A DNA stretch of 64,000 nucleotides, taken from NCBI GenBank assembly GCA_003439945.1, contig QVRM01001471.1, positions 280,501 through 344,500 of the forward strand. Reading direction: 5' to 3'. Positions 53,401 through 64,000 of the stretch are shown here, in pieces. The position numbers and the translations under genes are program-made. A model generated the notes under the pieces. That model was not told where the DNA came from. It was given only the letters and a program-made list of their open reading frames with translations, and did no database searches. This stretch comes from Dermanyssus gallinae. Lineage: Eukaryota > Arthropoda > Arachnida > Mesostigmata > Dermanyssidae. The first letter of the stretch is position 1; every line of letters starts with the position of its first letter.

Positions 53401-55560
53401 CCAGTGCCGAGGAGACAAAGTCCAGAAGAACTTGACTAGAGAATGGACAAGCTATAGACAAGCTTATCCCCAAAAAATGAGCCATCAATCACAGCAGAAG
53501 GACTGCAGCAGCTACTGGAGGCTGAGAGCCTAGTGCAAAGACGTCAGTACCTGCACCCACAATGCAGACGCCCAGTTAGACCCAAATATTGGTGGAACGA
53601 GGCCGTGGCTGATTGTCGCCATGCATGCATCGGCGCCTGGCGCCAGCTAACCCGGGCCAAGCGTAGTCATGCACCGGAGGACAGAATAATCTACCTCTCA
53701 AAGAGGTACAAGGAGGCACGCGCTCTTTTAAAGAAAAATATTGCTAGAAGTAAGGCTACATCCTGAAGGGTTTTCTTAGATGAGATTGAAGATGACCCGT
53801 GGGGCCGCCCCTATCGGCTTATTAAAGGAATTCCGGGCCTTCAAAGAAAAGATTCGCTTTTGGACGAGCTGCGGGCGAGAACCATTTCAGCGTTGTTTCC
53901 TAGCCACCCCACGTTCGACCGCTCTCGCTATCTGGGAGACGCCACAGACCAAGTCCCGGCCATCACCAGGCTGGAGATAATCAGCGCCAAAGGACGGATT
54001 AAGGTGGGGAAGGCTCCCGGACCCGACGGAGTCCCAGCCGCTGCTACGAAGGCCCTCCTAGTAAAACTCTTGGAGGAGACTGCTGCGGTATTCACCCGAA
54101 GTCTGCAGGACCATTCCCGCCACGTAGAAGTCGGTTCGTGTCATCCTTATCCCGAAAGGGAATGGATCGTATAGACCGATATGCCTACTCGGCACGCTAG
54201 CAAAAGCGTTCGAGGCCATCCTAGAAAAGCGTCTTTGCGATTTGGCAGAGGAGCATGGGCTTCTCTCGGATTCCCAGTACGGATTTCGACGCGGCCGCAC
54301 GGCTCTCGAAGCTATAAACAAAGTGCAATCAAAAGCCGAGCTGTTTTCCTAGACGTTAAAAACGCGTTTACCAGTCTGCCATGAAGTACCATTCTTGAGG
54401 TGCTCTACAAGCGCAAGGTACCAGTTCACCTGCGCCGCCTTATCTCTAATTACCTAGGCAAACGGACTATTACGTGTCAAGGCTTTCATCTCAGCATGAC
54501 GGCTAAAGTGCCGCGGGACTCTATTCTCGGACCATTACTCTGGAACGTGACATATGACGAAGTGCTCCGGCTACAAGGCCTCCCACCTGGAGTCGGCTGG
54601 CGAGATCGGCTGACGAACTTGAGCGGCATACAAACGAAGTCCTTGAGGACGTGGCCTTCTGGATGAAATCAGCAAGACTGACCCTCGCGCCGACTAAGAG
54701 TGAAGCAATACTGCTGGGACGTAAACGCTGCAGGCCTTTGCAAATTGCAAAATTCTTTTACAGCATGCATGCGGGAAAGCCATCAAGGCGGCTAAAAACC
54801 TCGGTCGCCTAATGTTCGACTCTTACGGCCCGCGCCAGTCTAGACGCCGTCTTCTGATGTCGGTAGCCGAGTCCATTGTCTTATACGGTGCTCCAGTTTG
54901 GCCTAAGGCCACGCTAGCAACGGCCTCACGGAGATGCATGCCTCGTAGAGCGCAACGGGTTCCGGCTCTGCGTATTATCAGCGCGTACCGAACGGTGAGC
55001 ACGGAAGCGGCCCTGTTGCTAGCTGGCACCGTGCCATGAGATCTTAAAGCCGAGGAACGACGTCGACTCTGGGAAGATCCGACACTAACCAAGCAACACC
55101 GCTGGCAAAAAGAGTGGAACAATATTCAGAGCGGATGCCCCGGGGCGCGAACAAAGGCCCGCCTCCCAGATATAAGGGCGTAGATAGATCGGCCTGGAGG
55201 GAAAATGGACTACTACATCACACGGGACATGGGGAGTTTCGCTCCTACCTTCACCGAATTGGCAAGGCAGTGAGCCCGACATGTCTCCACTGCAGCCAGT
55301 CAGTGGACGACACACCCGAGCACATTGTCCTATTCTGTTCTGTCTGGGAGGCCCAGCGTCGACTCTTGCAAAGCCTACACGGCTGCACCTCGTCGACTTC
55401 ACCTGTTTCTTCCTGCTCTGGTAACAAGGATGACAACTTACTTGGTGACTGGTGCACAATCGCGACCGTTATCAGGCGTGTTTTAACCGAGAAAGAACGG
55501 GTTAACCGCATCCGCGTGTCGACGCCCTTTCTGGCTACAGGGGGCCGGCGCGACCAGTAA
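53401..55560 (+). pseudogene. R1-clade LINE reverse transcriptase, many breaks
   Basis: Pieces in shifting frames: KYWWNEAVADCRHACIGAWR (53587), VGKAPGPDGVPAAATKAL (54005), AVFLDVKNAFTSLP (54340, motif A), KVPRDSILGPLLWNVTYDEV (54508, motif B, QGS changed), [20 protein letters not shown] (54841) and CLHCSQSVDDTPEHIVLFC (55279, zinc knuckle). The catalytic YADD is missing from its expected place at about 54600. Confidence 0.8.
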
Positions 55561-55573
55561 ACCGGGCTATTAT

Positions 55574-55647
55574 CCCCCCCCCCCACCCCTCAGTAGTTTG
55601 TAGTGATGCTAACAGCACTTCCCTGCTCGGGGGGGGGGGGGGGGGGA
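55574..55647. repeat. Poly(C) and poly(G) runs in the LINE 3' UTR
   Basis: A run of about 10 C at 55575-55584 and a run of about 17 G at 55630-55646. The G-run could form a G-quadruplex or reflect polymerase slippage. Confidence 0.85.
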
Positions 55648-55755
55648 AGGAGGACATGGCTGGTTTTTAGTGGGTTGGAGCCCCACACTACTGGCCCACA
55701 GTGGTGACCGTGTGTGCGTTCCGCATTTCCCATTTAGTCGTCTTAAAAAAAGGCT

Positions 55756-58547
55756 GCTTTGAACTCATTGCTGCAATCAACAATCTTCTCAGCCGATGAG
55801 ACCCACGCTGGTGGATATCGTGTATAGTTGCTGCAGACCGCACTGCATCCGGCATGACGTCGCTGCTTGCCACGCCCTCTGCCGGTGTAAGTGGCTGCAG
55901 ACGTCATTGCGCCAATGTTAGTCGTCACATGCGCTTCTAGGAGATTTGCCGATTGCAGCAGCAGCAACAAGCTGGTTAGAAGGGATCAATCATAACTGGT
56001 GGGGCCATTATTACTATAAAGCACCTGCAAACGTGTGCACCTTTACCAGGTGGGGGTCCAGTTTATGGACCAGCCATATCTGGAGGGGTTCCCGGACCAA
56101 GGCCGCATTGCCCCGTTGCACACATGAAATCGCCCGCTCGCCTATCTCCGCTTGCTAGACTTAGACGCTTTCCGACCTTCAGTAGCAAACTGAAAGTAAA
56201 CGGGCCAGGGTCCGCCAAGGGCCTCGAAGGCAAGTCGGTAAAACCCGTACGGGTACCCGATGTTCTGGTACTTTCTAAGCCTGCCTCGACGATAGCTGAA
56301 GCATGACCGGCCTGGGCCGCGCCAGCACTGACCCTTGAAGGGTCTAGTGAGTCCGTAACTGTCGGGTCCTAAACCAGCATGCGACCGCTCTCTCGGGTCT
56401 TTCATTACTGGAGATGCCGTAACTGATCTCTATAGGCCGGTAAACACTAAACCGACAGTACTAGAACGTATACAAAACAAACTGTCACGCAAGTAAGCCA
56501 AACTCATCAATCGTTACGACACGACAAAGGCGAACATTTTACACGGCAATTTATTTTTGTTCAATCACTGGTGCAATTAATGAACGCGTTTGTGTTCCTG
56601 CCTCGTTTCGGCATTGCTGCACGGCCCCAGTGTACACCTTTGATGCCATCACTGTCACTAGAAAGACAGTGCCGACAGTCATACCAACAGTCAGTTTGGC
56701 AAAGTTTGGCACAGACACCAGAGGGCAGCGAAAGACGTTATCATCATCATTGGCAGCACACGACGTCGGTATCGCGTGCTTGCGAAATGACTGTTGTCAG
56801 ATCGCTATGTCGTGCTATAGACGACAGGAGAAAACCAATCAGTTATTACCGTCGTAGGCTAATTCGTCAAAACGCGACGTTCTATCCGGTGTTTGTTGCA
56901 GAAGTGGAAAACTGTCTCGCCAAGTTTTCGTTCGACGCTCAGATCGTCCGCGAAGTTAGTCAAAGGAAAACGACGTTGACGTTCTTAATAACAGACAGAA
57001 GTTAGGTGAAGATTGGTTGGAAGACGGGTTTGTTCCGAATACAGGCATCGATCGATGTACGCCACTGCAGTGACGACTGCGTCGGCGTCGTAACACAGAT
57101 ACATAAACATTCGTAGAGATAGGCAAGAAAAAGTAGGCTTGCTGTGGTCCTAGGCTAGTGGACGCAAAGGCGCATGGACGTCATTGTGCAGGTCTTGTTG
57201 GCCACCCAACCGGGCCGGATCGGTTAGCCAATTTAGTTACCGTCTCTGTGCTCGAGTTGTGTTGTTATAACCATCGTCTGCAGATTTCGTTATGGCGTTA
57301 AGAAAAAGAAAAAGAGGAAACGCTTTTATCATATGTCCGTACAGCTATAGTTGAGGTGTAAAAAGTACACGTAAGTGTCTACGAACCATTCACAATGTCT
57401 TACGAACTATTGTCTTACTCTAGGCATAGGGTAAAACACAACTTAAGTTATCATTGTTTCGATCGCGTGCTGCTTCTGGCTGAAATCGAGCAATGAGCGT
57501 CATCTTTAGGCAAACATTGCAAGTGTTTGTTAATTTGCATCACTGGGTTTCTTTGCAAAGCTTGCCTCAGTTGCAAAGCTTGCCTCAGCGGGATCCTGGA
57601 CTCTTATGTCCTGGTCTGGGCTGTCGGGGAGAGTGTATTGTTTTCTAGAGGTTCAACGAATAATTAACTGCTTAGATTTGCCCGAGTTATCTTTTGTATA
57701 TTTAAACATTCTTTAAAACTGCTGCTAATACACATTTTAAATACTTTTACATACGAGAACGGTTTCGTAAATAAACCTTAATTTGAAATTGATAATGAAA
57801 AATTGAAAACTGACAGGACAAAACATCCGAATGTTTGCGCATTCTTTACAATTACGGACCTAGTTAACGGAATGCTAGCGTGAAAGCAGTCTAGTTCCAA
57901 GGGTTATAAAACGACATTTTTTGTTTGCACAAATTATGCACATGGCACATATGGGTTATCCAACTAATAATAATGCTTATTATTAGTGTTGCCTCTCTAT
58001 CTTTCGAAACGACGTAATAATGCCTTTTAGCAACAAAAAAAATCAGTGAGCAGTACTTAAGTGAATACTCACGCGTCGTAAGCAGCAGTTGGCGCTTCAT
58101 TTTCAAAAGATAAATTTTTAAAACACGGTGCACTACCTGTCAAGATTTAGGCCGTTTTTACGATGTCAAGATTTAGCCACACCTCTGTGAGCATGCAAGC
58201 GATCGAACACCGTTTAAAAAATTCCGGTAATAATGGGAGGAGGGTAACTAAAGATACGGGGTCGATCGACTACAAAGCAGATTAAAGGTGAGAATTGGTC
58301 TCTCTAGTACACAGACTCTCTAATACACCTAATTGATAGCGATGTACGTGCATACAATAATGGGCAGCAAAATGCATACGGCGGACTCTTACAGCAGTTC
58401 ATTTACGAATTCACACACAGACATATAAAAACGCCCGCTCACACCTAAATGTAGATGCCACAGTGGTGCAGCAAACTCTCTGAGGACGACTTTATGCTCA
58501 CTTTGTGCAGCAAGAGATGTGGCCCGACGAAAAGGAGAACGTCGCAT
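55756..58547. other. Interval without a recognised gene
   Basis: A 144-codon plus-strand frame at 56571-57005 shows no domain. A tandem pair of TTGCAAAGCTTGCCTCAG is at 57553-57588. AT-rich from 57600. It includes the 3' flank of the minus-strand small gene at 58548, but I do not find the 3' UTR block seen in the other members. Confidence 0.35.
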
Positions 58548-58814
58548 TTACAAGATGCGAGGGTTGAAACGGTAGCCATCTCGCAGGCCTCGGGCGGTCT
58601 GTGCACAGTGCGCACTGAGTGCAACCATGATGAACATGATGGACATACTGAACATCTTGAAGACATTCAACTTTTCGAAGTGTCCCAACATCATTAAGAC
58701 GTTAGCTCCGTAAAATACTGCAAGTTCAGTCCATGGAACCTGGTACGGTCCGGCTGGTTCGACTCCTGGCCCATACGAAACGCGGAGACGGTCGATCGGG
58801 GGAGACAGCTCCAT
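58548..58814 (-). CDS. Small two-helix membrane protein, member D of a novel family
   Basis: 88 codons, ATG at 58814-58812 to TAA at 58550-58548. It starts MELS, with a Gly/Pro-rich polar stretch to residue 27. A first hydrophobic segment covers about 30-44 (ELAVFYGANVLMMLG), then FEKLNVFK, and a second segment about 54-68 (MFSMSIMFIMVALSA). A basic 20-residue tail ends GYRFNPRIL. From Glu30 to Ser56 it aligns without gaps to the 18.9- and 38.4-kb members, including the Gly at 44 and Lys at 53. Its tail resembles that of the 28-297 member (GYHPRLGHF). WGRD is absent. Third codon positions are G/C-rich compared with the AT-rich flank, supporting a real coding sequence. Confidence 0.5.
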   Translation of the reverse strand: MELSPPIDRLRVSYGPGVEPAGPYQVPWTELAVFYGANVLMMLGHFEKLNVFKMFSMSIMFIMVALSAHCAQTARGLRDGYRFNPRIL

Positions 58815-60325
58815 CTAATTTCTTCTAGGTTGAAATCCTTGAGCAGTTCACTAAGGGAAATTATAAACTTCGTCGTTCTGACTAACTTGCTAACTTGCTA
58901 TTCGTTCTAACCTAAGCTCTGGCAAGCGATTTAACCATAGACACAATATAGAATGCGTTCTGTAGACGGTCTGTACGCTGACAGTTTGCCTGAAGGCCGG
59001 TTTCATTTTAAATTGCTGCAGCCAGTTACTGTCCGGCTTCTCATTTTGTTTCCCGCAGGCCTACTATGAGGCATGAAGTAATCCTTATTGGGTCCTAGAG
59101 ATTCCGTTGACCGTAGTACTCAGGTCGTTCGTGCGTGTTAACAACGTTCTTATGCCCTTGAACGTCTCTGCGAATAACTTTCTTTCTACCACTTTGGCTC
59201 AGATGTAGTTCGCAGACAGTCTTTGCCCTTCTGGGGTTCCGGAGTTCCCATAGGCTACACATGTGGTCTTGCGACAGAATAGCAGTATGTGATTCATTCG
59301 GCGCTTCCGGGTCAGATAGAGCAGGAGAGGATGTTTTCCATGTGCTGAATTCAGCGCCTTTCTCATCTGTGTCTACCCATCTTCGTGATCATACGGGCCA
59401 TCTTCGTGATCTATTACTCCCGCCATCAAGCGGCATGAAGTGGGCTCCCACGGAGCCATCTGCTGCCTCGAAGAGCTCCAGCGCGTCGCTATTTCAAGAT
59501 CGCCGCCCAGCCAGCCAGTTTGCATAGTTTGTATTATTGCGGTCGTATGGAACTGTGTCACTAGCCCGTCGAAACTCATCAGATTTGCGGTATCCTCGGT
59601 TAGTAGTAGATAGCCAGCACCTCTCTGTGCTCTACAAGCCCCTTTGTACGGTCTTCAGGTCATAGATCTTTTTCCACAGCCAGTGCCAGGCGGTAACCTT
59701 AGCCGCATTCTCCGCCGTGATGGCTGCGTTTACCTCTTTTTAAACTCCTTGGTCGTCATTCTTCTGCCTGAGCGTGTTCTCCCTGGTCTCTGTCAACTTA
59801 TCATCGGTATCCTTAGGTATCGCCTTAGCTTATCGTTTCTGCCGGGAGGGCATTTCGTTCTCGCACCGGAAACTCAGCTACGCATCTTTTTTTAATTTAG
59901 GTCTCACGGTGCGCTTGACCCATTGCCCCCGTTGGCGCTTGGGATGCGGTTCAATGCCCGTGAAAACTTCTGAGCGAATCTCTTAAGTTCCATCTTTGTG
60001 CTTTACGCTTTGCGGAGAACTACTACTTATTTAATGTGTGTGCGTATCACGCCGATGGTCATCTGTAGCGTGCTCTTTTTGTCCGACCAAGCCTCTAGGT
60101 CCTTTGCACACCGGTTAGTCTATCCCGGGGGAGTCTGTCCCAATCTCTTACGTTTCTCTCCCTGGTCGGCGTTGGAGTGGTCGCCCGCTCATACCAAGCA
60201 TACAAATGTTCTACCAGGTTTTCACAGTAAGCCACGGAACGCAGGAAAACGTGTCCACTCTGTTCTTTAAATAGCACAACACTCAGAAGCGATATACCTA
60301 TCTTCTCAGGCTAAAGGAGGACAAG
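58815..60325. other. Interval without a recognised gene
   Basis: Short frames on both strands without motifs. CCATCTTCGTGATC occurs twice in tandem at 59378-59412. Its minus strand reads in part like a broken, charged gag-like protein, but no knuckle or other anchor is present. Confidence 0.3.
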
Positions 60326-60450
60326 AGAAGGTAAGACCTGTGATGGCAGGCCACCCAGTAGAAATAAAAGAGAAGGCAAAGTACCTCGGGGTCATCCTCG
60401 ATACAAAATTTAAGGGATCGGCGCATGTCAGTATGTGGCTTCTGTAAGGA
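60326..60450 (+). pseudogene. R1-type LINE fragment, post-palm region
   Basis: Encodes [20 protein letters not shown], the YLGVILD block that follows the catalytic core in R1-clade polymerases. Frames break on both sides. Confidence 0.65.
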
Positions 60451-60679
60451 AACTCTCGTTGGTCCTAGCAAAAACGCTACTAAAGGACCTGCTTGGAGAA
60501 GAGAGAAGCAAGCGTTTTATAGCCGGAGACATGGACTTCACCAGGCCAGAAGTGCCAGAAGAAGACGACGTGCCCGGATGCACCTTCTCCTAAGGCCTTC
60601 TATTTCGGTCACCGACCAGTTATTCGGGGTCCCTCGGTGCAATCGGTGTGTTCCGCGGCCCGTGAGGACCCTGCTGACG

Positions 60680-61190
60680 GCTTCGAGGAAATTTTAGAGG
60701 CCCGCGGGTGTTGTTGGCATCCCGTCCTGGTTGATAAGTGTTCTAAGGGACTCCCGGATCTCGTTGACCCCCTGGCGCCTAATTGTAGGACGAAGCGTTG
60801 TGGGCAGTCGCTCGCAGGCGATAGTCACGTAAAACTCAAGTATATGATGGTCACTTAGCAATTCCTCGTCTAGTAAAACCTTCCAGTTTAGAATCCTGTG
60901 TGCTTCCGCTCTTCTTGTTATTGTAAGATCGATGCACGAGGTGCGCCCAGCTCTATAAAATGTGGGCGCACCCGTGTTAAAAACAACTAGGTCCTCCGCT
61001 GCCAGTCACTCGAGGACGGCGTGTCCTCTTCGGTTGGTAGCCGTAGAGCCCCATGTAGTGGAAGCTGCGTTAAAATCTCCGGTTAAGGCTAGAAGTGGCA
61101 CGTCGTTTCGGTTAGAAGACTCTGTCAAATTTTCTAAAAACCTATGAAAGTCTTTGAGAGGGGCGTTGGGACTGCAGTAGCAGCTTCTTT
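60680..61190 (-). pseudogene. R1-type LINE endonuclease fragment
   Basis: The minus strand reads GDFNAASTTWGSTATNRRGH, then EWLAAEDLVVFNTGAPTF, CIDLTITRRAEAH and SDHHILEFYV, with few breaks. It is close to the endonuclease encoded at 53.1-53.3 kb. The orientation is opposite to the R1 fragment at 60.4 kb. Confidence 0.75.
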
Positions 61191-61420
61191 ACAATTTACA
61201 GGGCTACAATTCCATATCTGCCTGTAGACCTCGGGGTGGAACAGAAGGCCTTACAATTAATTTGCATTGTGCGCTCGACCTTATGGATAACACTATGAAG
61301 TCTAGCGGTGACGGCAATGTACAGGCCATAAGGTTATGTCTGCGCCGCCCTGGCTTTGATGGCTATGTCGTTGGAGTATACTCTAATGACACACGATCGT
61401 CGAACACACACATGGAGATA

Positions 61421-62700
61421 CAGGTAGTTCAACAAGTTCTTAAAATGAAAACCAAGAATTTTCCAAATCTTGTTTTTATTTTTTTCTTATTCGATATGCT
61501 CCCCGAGAAGCTCAATACACTTTTCCCACCGAGATTTCAGAGCATTTATACCTCTTGAGTAGAATTCCGCGTCTTTAGACTGAAAATAGGCATTGACAGC
61601 AGCCTTAACCTCTTCATTGCTGGAAAAACGCTTTCCACCGAGACTATTCTTCAAATGTCCGAAAAGGAAATAATCAGAGGGGGCCAGGTCTGGAGAATAG
61701 GAAGGTTGTTCAATAAGTTCGAACCTCAGTTGGGCCAGTTTTGCCGTTGCTTGCCGCGACTTGTGTGCGGGAGCATTGTCCTGGTGAAACAGGACAACCT
61801 TCTTCTGCAAAGCGGGCCGTTTCACGATGAGTTCTTGCTTCAGGCAGTCCAGCAGTCCTGCATAATATTCTCCCGTGATCGTTTTACCGCTCTCAAGGTA
61901 GTCGACCAGAATTATTCCACGTTGGTTCCAAAAAACCGTAGCCATCATCTTTCCGGCCGTTGTCCGCACCCTCTTCGGAGGTCCTTCACCAGGTGCACAC
62001 CATTGACGAGATGCTTCTTGGGTCTCGGGAGTGTAGTGATGGACCCAGCTTTCATCGACGGTCACGAATCTGCGCCAAAAATCCGACGGATTTTTCGACA
62101 TCTTGGCCAAATTTCGCTGTGAAGCGGAAACACGCGCGTCTTTTTGGTCTTGGTTGAGCAAATGCGGCAGCCATTTTGCTCTGAGCTTTTTCATCTTCAA
62201 GTTTTCGTGCAGGATGAAATGCACACTACCCAAACTGATCCCCAAGGCCTCCGCTATCTCCCTAATGTTCACTCGCTTATCTGCAGCAACGATTTTACGC
62301 ACCTTTTCCACGTTTTTCTAATCAGTTGCCGTTTTTGGGCGTTTTGAACGTAGTTCATCCCGGTGCTCCTGCGACCTCTTTTTAACTCATTAATCCAGTT
62401 GGAAACAGTGGCAAAACATGGCGCAGAGTCACCGTACACCTCGTCTAACTCAGTTTTCACTTGGGTCGCATTCCAACCTTTGAAATAAAATGCTTGATAA
62501 CCACTCGAAACTCTTCTTTCTCAATTTTTCAAAATCACGCCGATACGTTGCACGGGAAAAGCGACCAAACGAAATCGCAACGGCCAATCACCATAATATT
62601 TTGACTGCTGGCAGTCGAAAAGTTGCCGTTTCCAATAACGGTGAAAGCGCGAAAATTCGAATTCTGAAAAGCTCATTTTAAGAACTTGTTGAAGTACCTG
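61421..62700 (-). mobile_element. Mariner copy 3, complete, inside a LINE
   Basis: The left end is CAGGTAGTTCAACAAGTTCT and the right end is its near-perfect inverted copy (one mismatch, GAAGTACCTG). Duplicated TA is at 61419-61420 and 62701-62702. At 1280 bp it is the cleanest of three copies of this family in the window. Confidence 0.95.
61487..62311 (-). pseudogene. Mariner transposase, nearly intact
   Basis: An unbroken frame of 274 codons from GISLGSVHF (HTH) through TVDESWVHHYTP, VLFHQDNAPAH and SYSPDLAPSDYFLFGHLKNS to ELLGEHIE. The three catalytic Asp with D34D spacing are all present. The N-terminal part (ATVSNWINELKRGRRST at about 62410-62360) is in another frame, owing to a small deletion near 62340. 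A further one-base loss lies near 62490. Only the DNA-binding region is damaged. Confidence 0.92.
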
Positions 62701-62701
62701 T

Positions 62702-63998
62702 ATTTGACGATATTCTGCCAGCGACTGGGGATTGTGTTCTTATGGGGAACACCAACATTAACCTACTAGAAGGGGACCCTATCTCTGTTGAATATTGTAC
62801 TGCTATTGCCAGCAAGGGTTTTGCAGTCAATGTGATAACACGTCCAAACCTCAGATCCAATGCTGTCTCTTTGGGCTTGTGCATTGATCACGTCTTTGTT
62901 GCAAACTGCGAACGATATCTACAGATTACTCCTTTCGTTGTTGGTACGGGCTTTTTTGACCACTGCCCAGTAGAAATCATGTTGGCGGGCAGCACGGCAC
63001 TATTGTCACAGTTTGTAAAACGTGAGGCTTGCCCTGCCTACCGAAAGTTCAATGATGAGGGTCTAGGGCGTTTTGAGGACGGTGTCTCCAGGGTGGACTG
63101 GTTCTCAGTTCTTGCCTCAGATGACCCCCATGAGGCTTACGAATCGTACAATAGGAAGCTTCGACACCTGTACGACAAACGTTTTCCGTTGAGGCAGCGT
63201 AGAGCTCCAAAAAAGGTAAATCGTGCTCCATGGTTTGGCCATGAACTGGCAGAGCTAAGACGTGTGGTTGACAGAGCACGTCGTCGGTGGCTTTACAAAC
63301 GGACCGTAGGTGACAGGGAGACGCTGCAGCGTTGGCAGGCAAATTATAGGAAAAGGCTCCGAGAAAAAAGGAACGTCTTTTTCGAGAAACAGTTTGTAGC
63401 TGTCAGTAATCGGCCTGCAAAACTGTGGGCGTCTCTTAATAAAATCTGCGGCCGTGGTAAAAGAAAGGCCACGATACCGAAGCGTCTGCTTGTCGACGGC
63501 CAAGAGCTCGAAGCGGCCCAGGAAGTAATAGACGCACTAAACGAGTTGTTCACCTCAATCGGTGCTAAAACCGCGGCTGGGCTTTCTCCACCGGAGGCGG
63601 TGGATGACGCCATTTTTGGCATGGGGAGCTTCGAGCCCAATTCATTTTCTTTTAGTGATACCACAGTTCAGGAGCTGCACTGCACTGCAAAAAATGTGAA
63701 ATCGGATCTATTTGAAGCCGGGGGAAACGTGCTTGGTCCATTACAGTTGAATTTAATCGACGCGTTTTCAGGCCCTCTAGCTGCGATATTTAACATGTCG
63801 ATCAGGACCGGGGTGTTCCCAGAACGCCTAAAGAGCAATAATCAGCAATAGTCCCGCTATAAAAAAGCAAGGGCGATAAGAACTAACCTGGAGACTATCG
63901 ACCGATATCGCTGGTGTCATTCATATCTAAGGTCTTTGAGAGACTTATTAAGAAGCAGGTCAAGGAATACCTTAACGCGTCAAATTTTCTTTATAAGA
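62702..63998 (+). pseudogene. LINE endonuclease-reverse transcriptase, 3' partial
   Basis: The frame 62742-63851 is open for 369 codons: GNTNINLLEGDP and HVFVANCERY, then FDHCPVEIML (endonuclease end), a basic linker (RRAPKKVNRAPWFGHELAEL), and the start of the polymerase with AIFNMSIRTGVFPERLK. After a stop at 63849-63851 the frame shifts, and LYKKGDKN, ENYRPISLVSFISKVFERLI and KKQVKEYLN can still be read in pieces to 64000. The palm lies outside the window. The family resembles LINEs with an I/CR1-like layout; the clade is not certain. Confidence 0.8.
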
Positions 63999-64000
63999 AC

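Larger units (their letters stand above)
51732..55755 (+). mobile_element. R1-clade LINE copy 3, two ORFs, decayed
   Basis: 5' leader from the (TA)n edge, a gag-like ORF1, an overlapping ORF2 and a 3' UTR with GAGCCCCACACTACTGGCC near 55680. It ends at about 55755 in a short A-run. Of the R1-clade copies this is the only one keeping ORF1. ORF2 is broken after the endonuclease. Confidence 0.88.
61218..64000 (+). mobile_element. LINE split by a mariner, continuing past the window end
   Basis: The endonuclease domain is read before the mariner (LRRPGFDGYVVGVYSNDTRS at 61347-61406) and after it (VFDDILPATGDCVLMGNTNI from 62702). The reverse transcriptase region runs to 64000. Removing the 1280-bp mariner and one TA rejoins the frame. 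Confidence 0.85.

Noticed and set aside
56571..57005. 144-codon plus-strand frame as a host gene
   Set aside because: No domain, no paralogue, Gln/His/Ser-rich composition typical of chance frames, and a competing frame overlaps it.

Overview
This is eukaryotic, almost certainly metazoan DNA. There are no operons or ribosome binding sites. Instead there are long (TA)n, (AAT)n and (TC)n microsatellites, tRNA-derived SINEs, mariner transposons, a miniature LTR retrotransposon and at least five lineages of LINE. Two full or near-full R1-clade LINEs together with mariners point to an arthropod. A chelicerate such as a mite or tick is only a guess.

Most recognisable coding sequence belongs to mobile elements. 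From left to right: a CR1-like LINE with an esterase-type ORF1 (5.8-10.0 kb, minus). A 6.8-kb (TA)n-rich island (11.76-18.55 kb) holds a mariner, a LINE 3' end and two convergent R1-clade LINEs, one with a 900+ codon open frame. An internally deleted second-family mariner lies at 19.80-20.75 kb. A dead mariner at 30.5-33.0 kb is split by a miniature LTR element and a SINE. LINE fragments ending in an 'RPDG' nuclease-like module sit against (AAT)n arrays (33.4-37.1 and 49.4-49.7 kb). A PHD-plus-esterase LINE ORF1 is at 35.3 kb, a solo LTR at 40.9 kb, a dead R2-like element at 44.0-46.4 kb, a two-ORF R1-clade LINE at 51.7-55.8 kb, and a LINE split by an almost intact mariner from 61.2 kb to the window end.

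The most interesting signal is not a mobile element. Four short open frames of 74-89 codons, at 28-297 (-), 18942-19169 (+), 38430-38654 (+) and 58548-58814 (-), look like one diverged family. Each begins M-[SDE]-L, has a polar N-terminal stretch of about 25-30 residues, then two hydrophobic segments with a glycine at a near-constant spacing. The two middle members align without gaps over 74 residues (34 identical by eye). Their 5' and 3' non-coding flanks are also alignable, including a conserved block before a polyadenylation signal. Their start codons lie 18.6, 19.5 and 20.4 kb apart. My reading is an old cluster of duplicated small membrane-protein genes pushed apart by repeated transposon insertion. 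I do not recognise the family.

A second theme is that two LINE lineages seem to use microsatellites as landing sites: R1-clade copies abut (TA)n, and RPDG-type copies abut (AAT)n. All alignments and counts here were made by eye, and no database search was possible.
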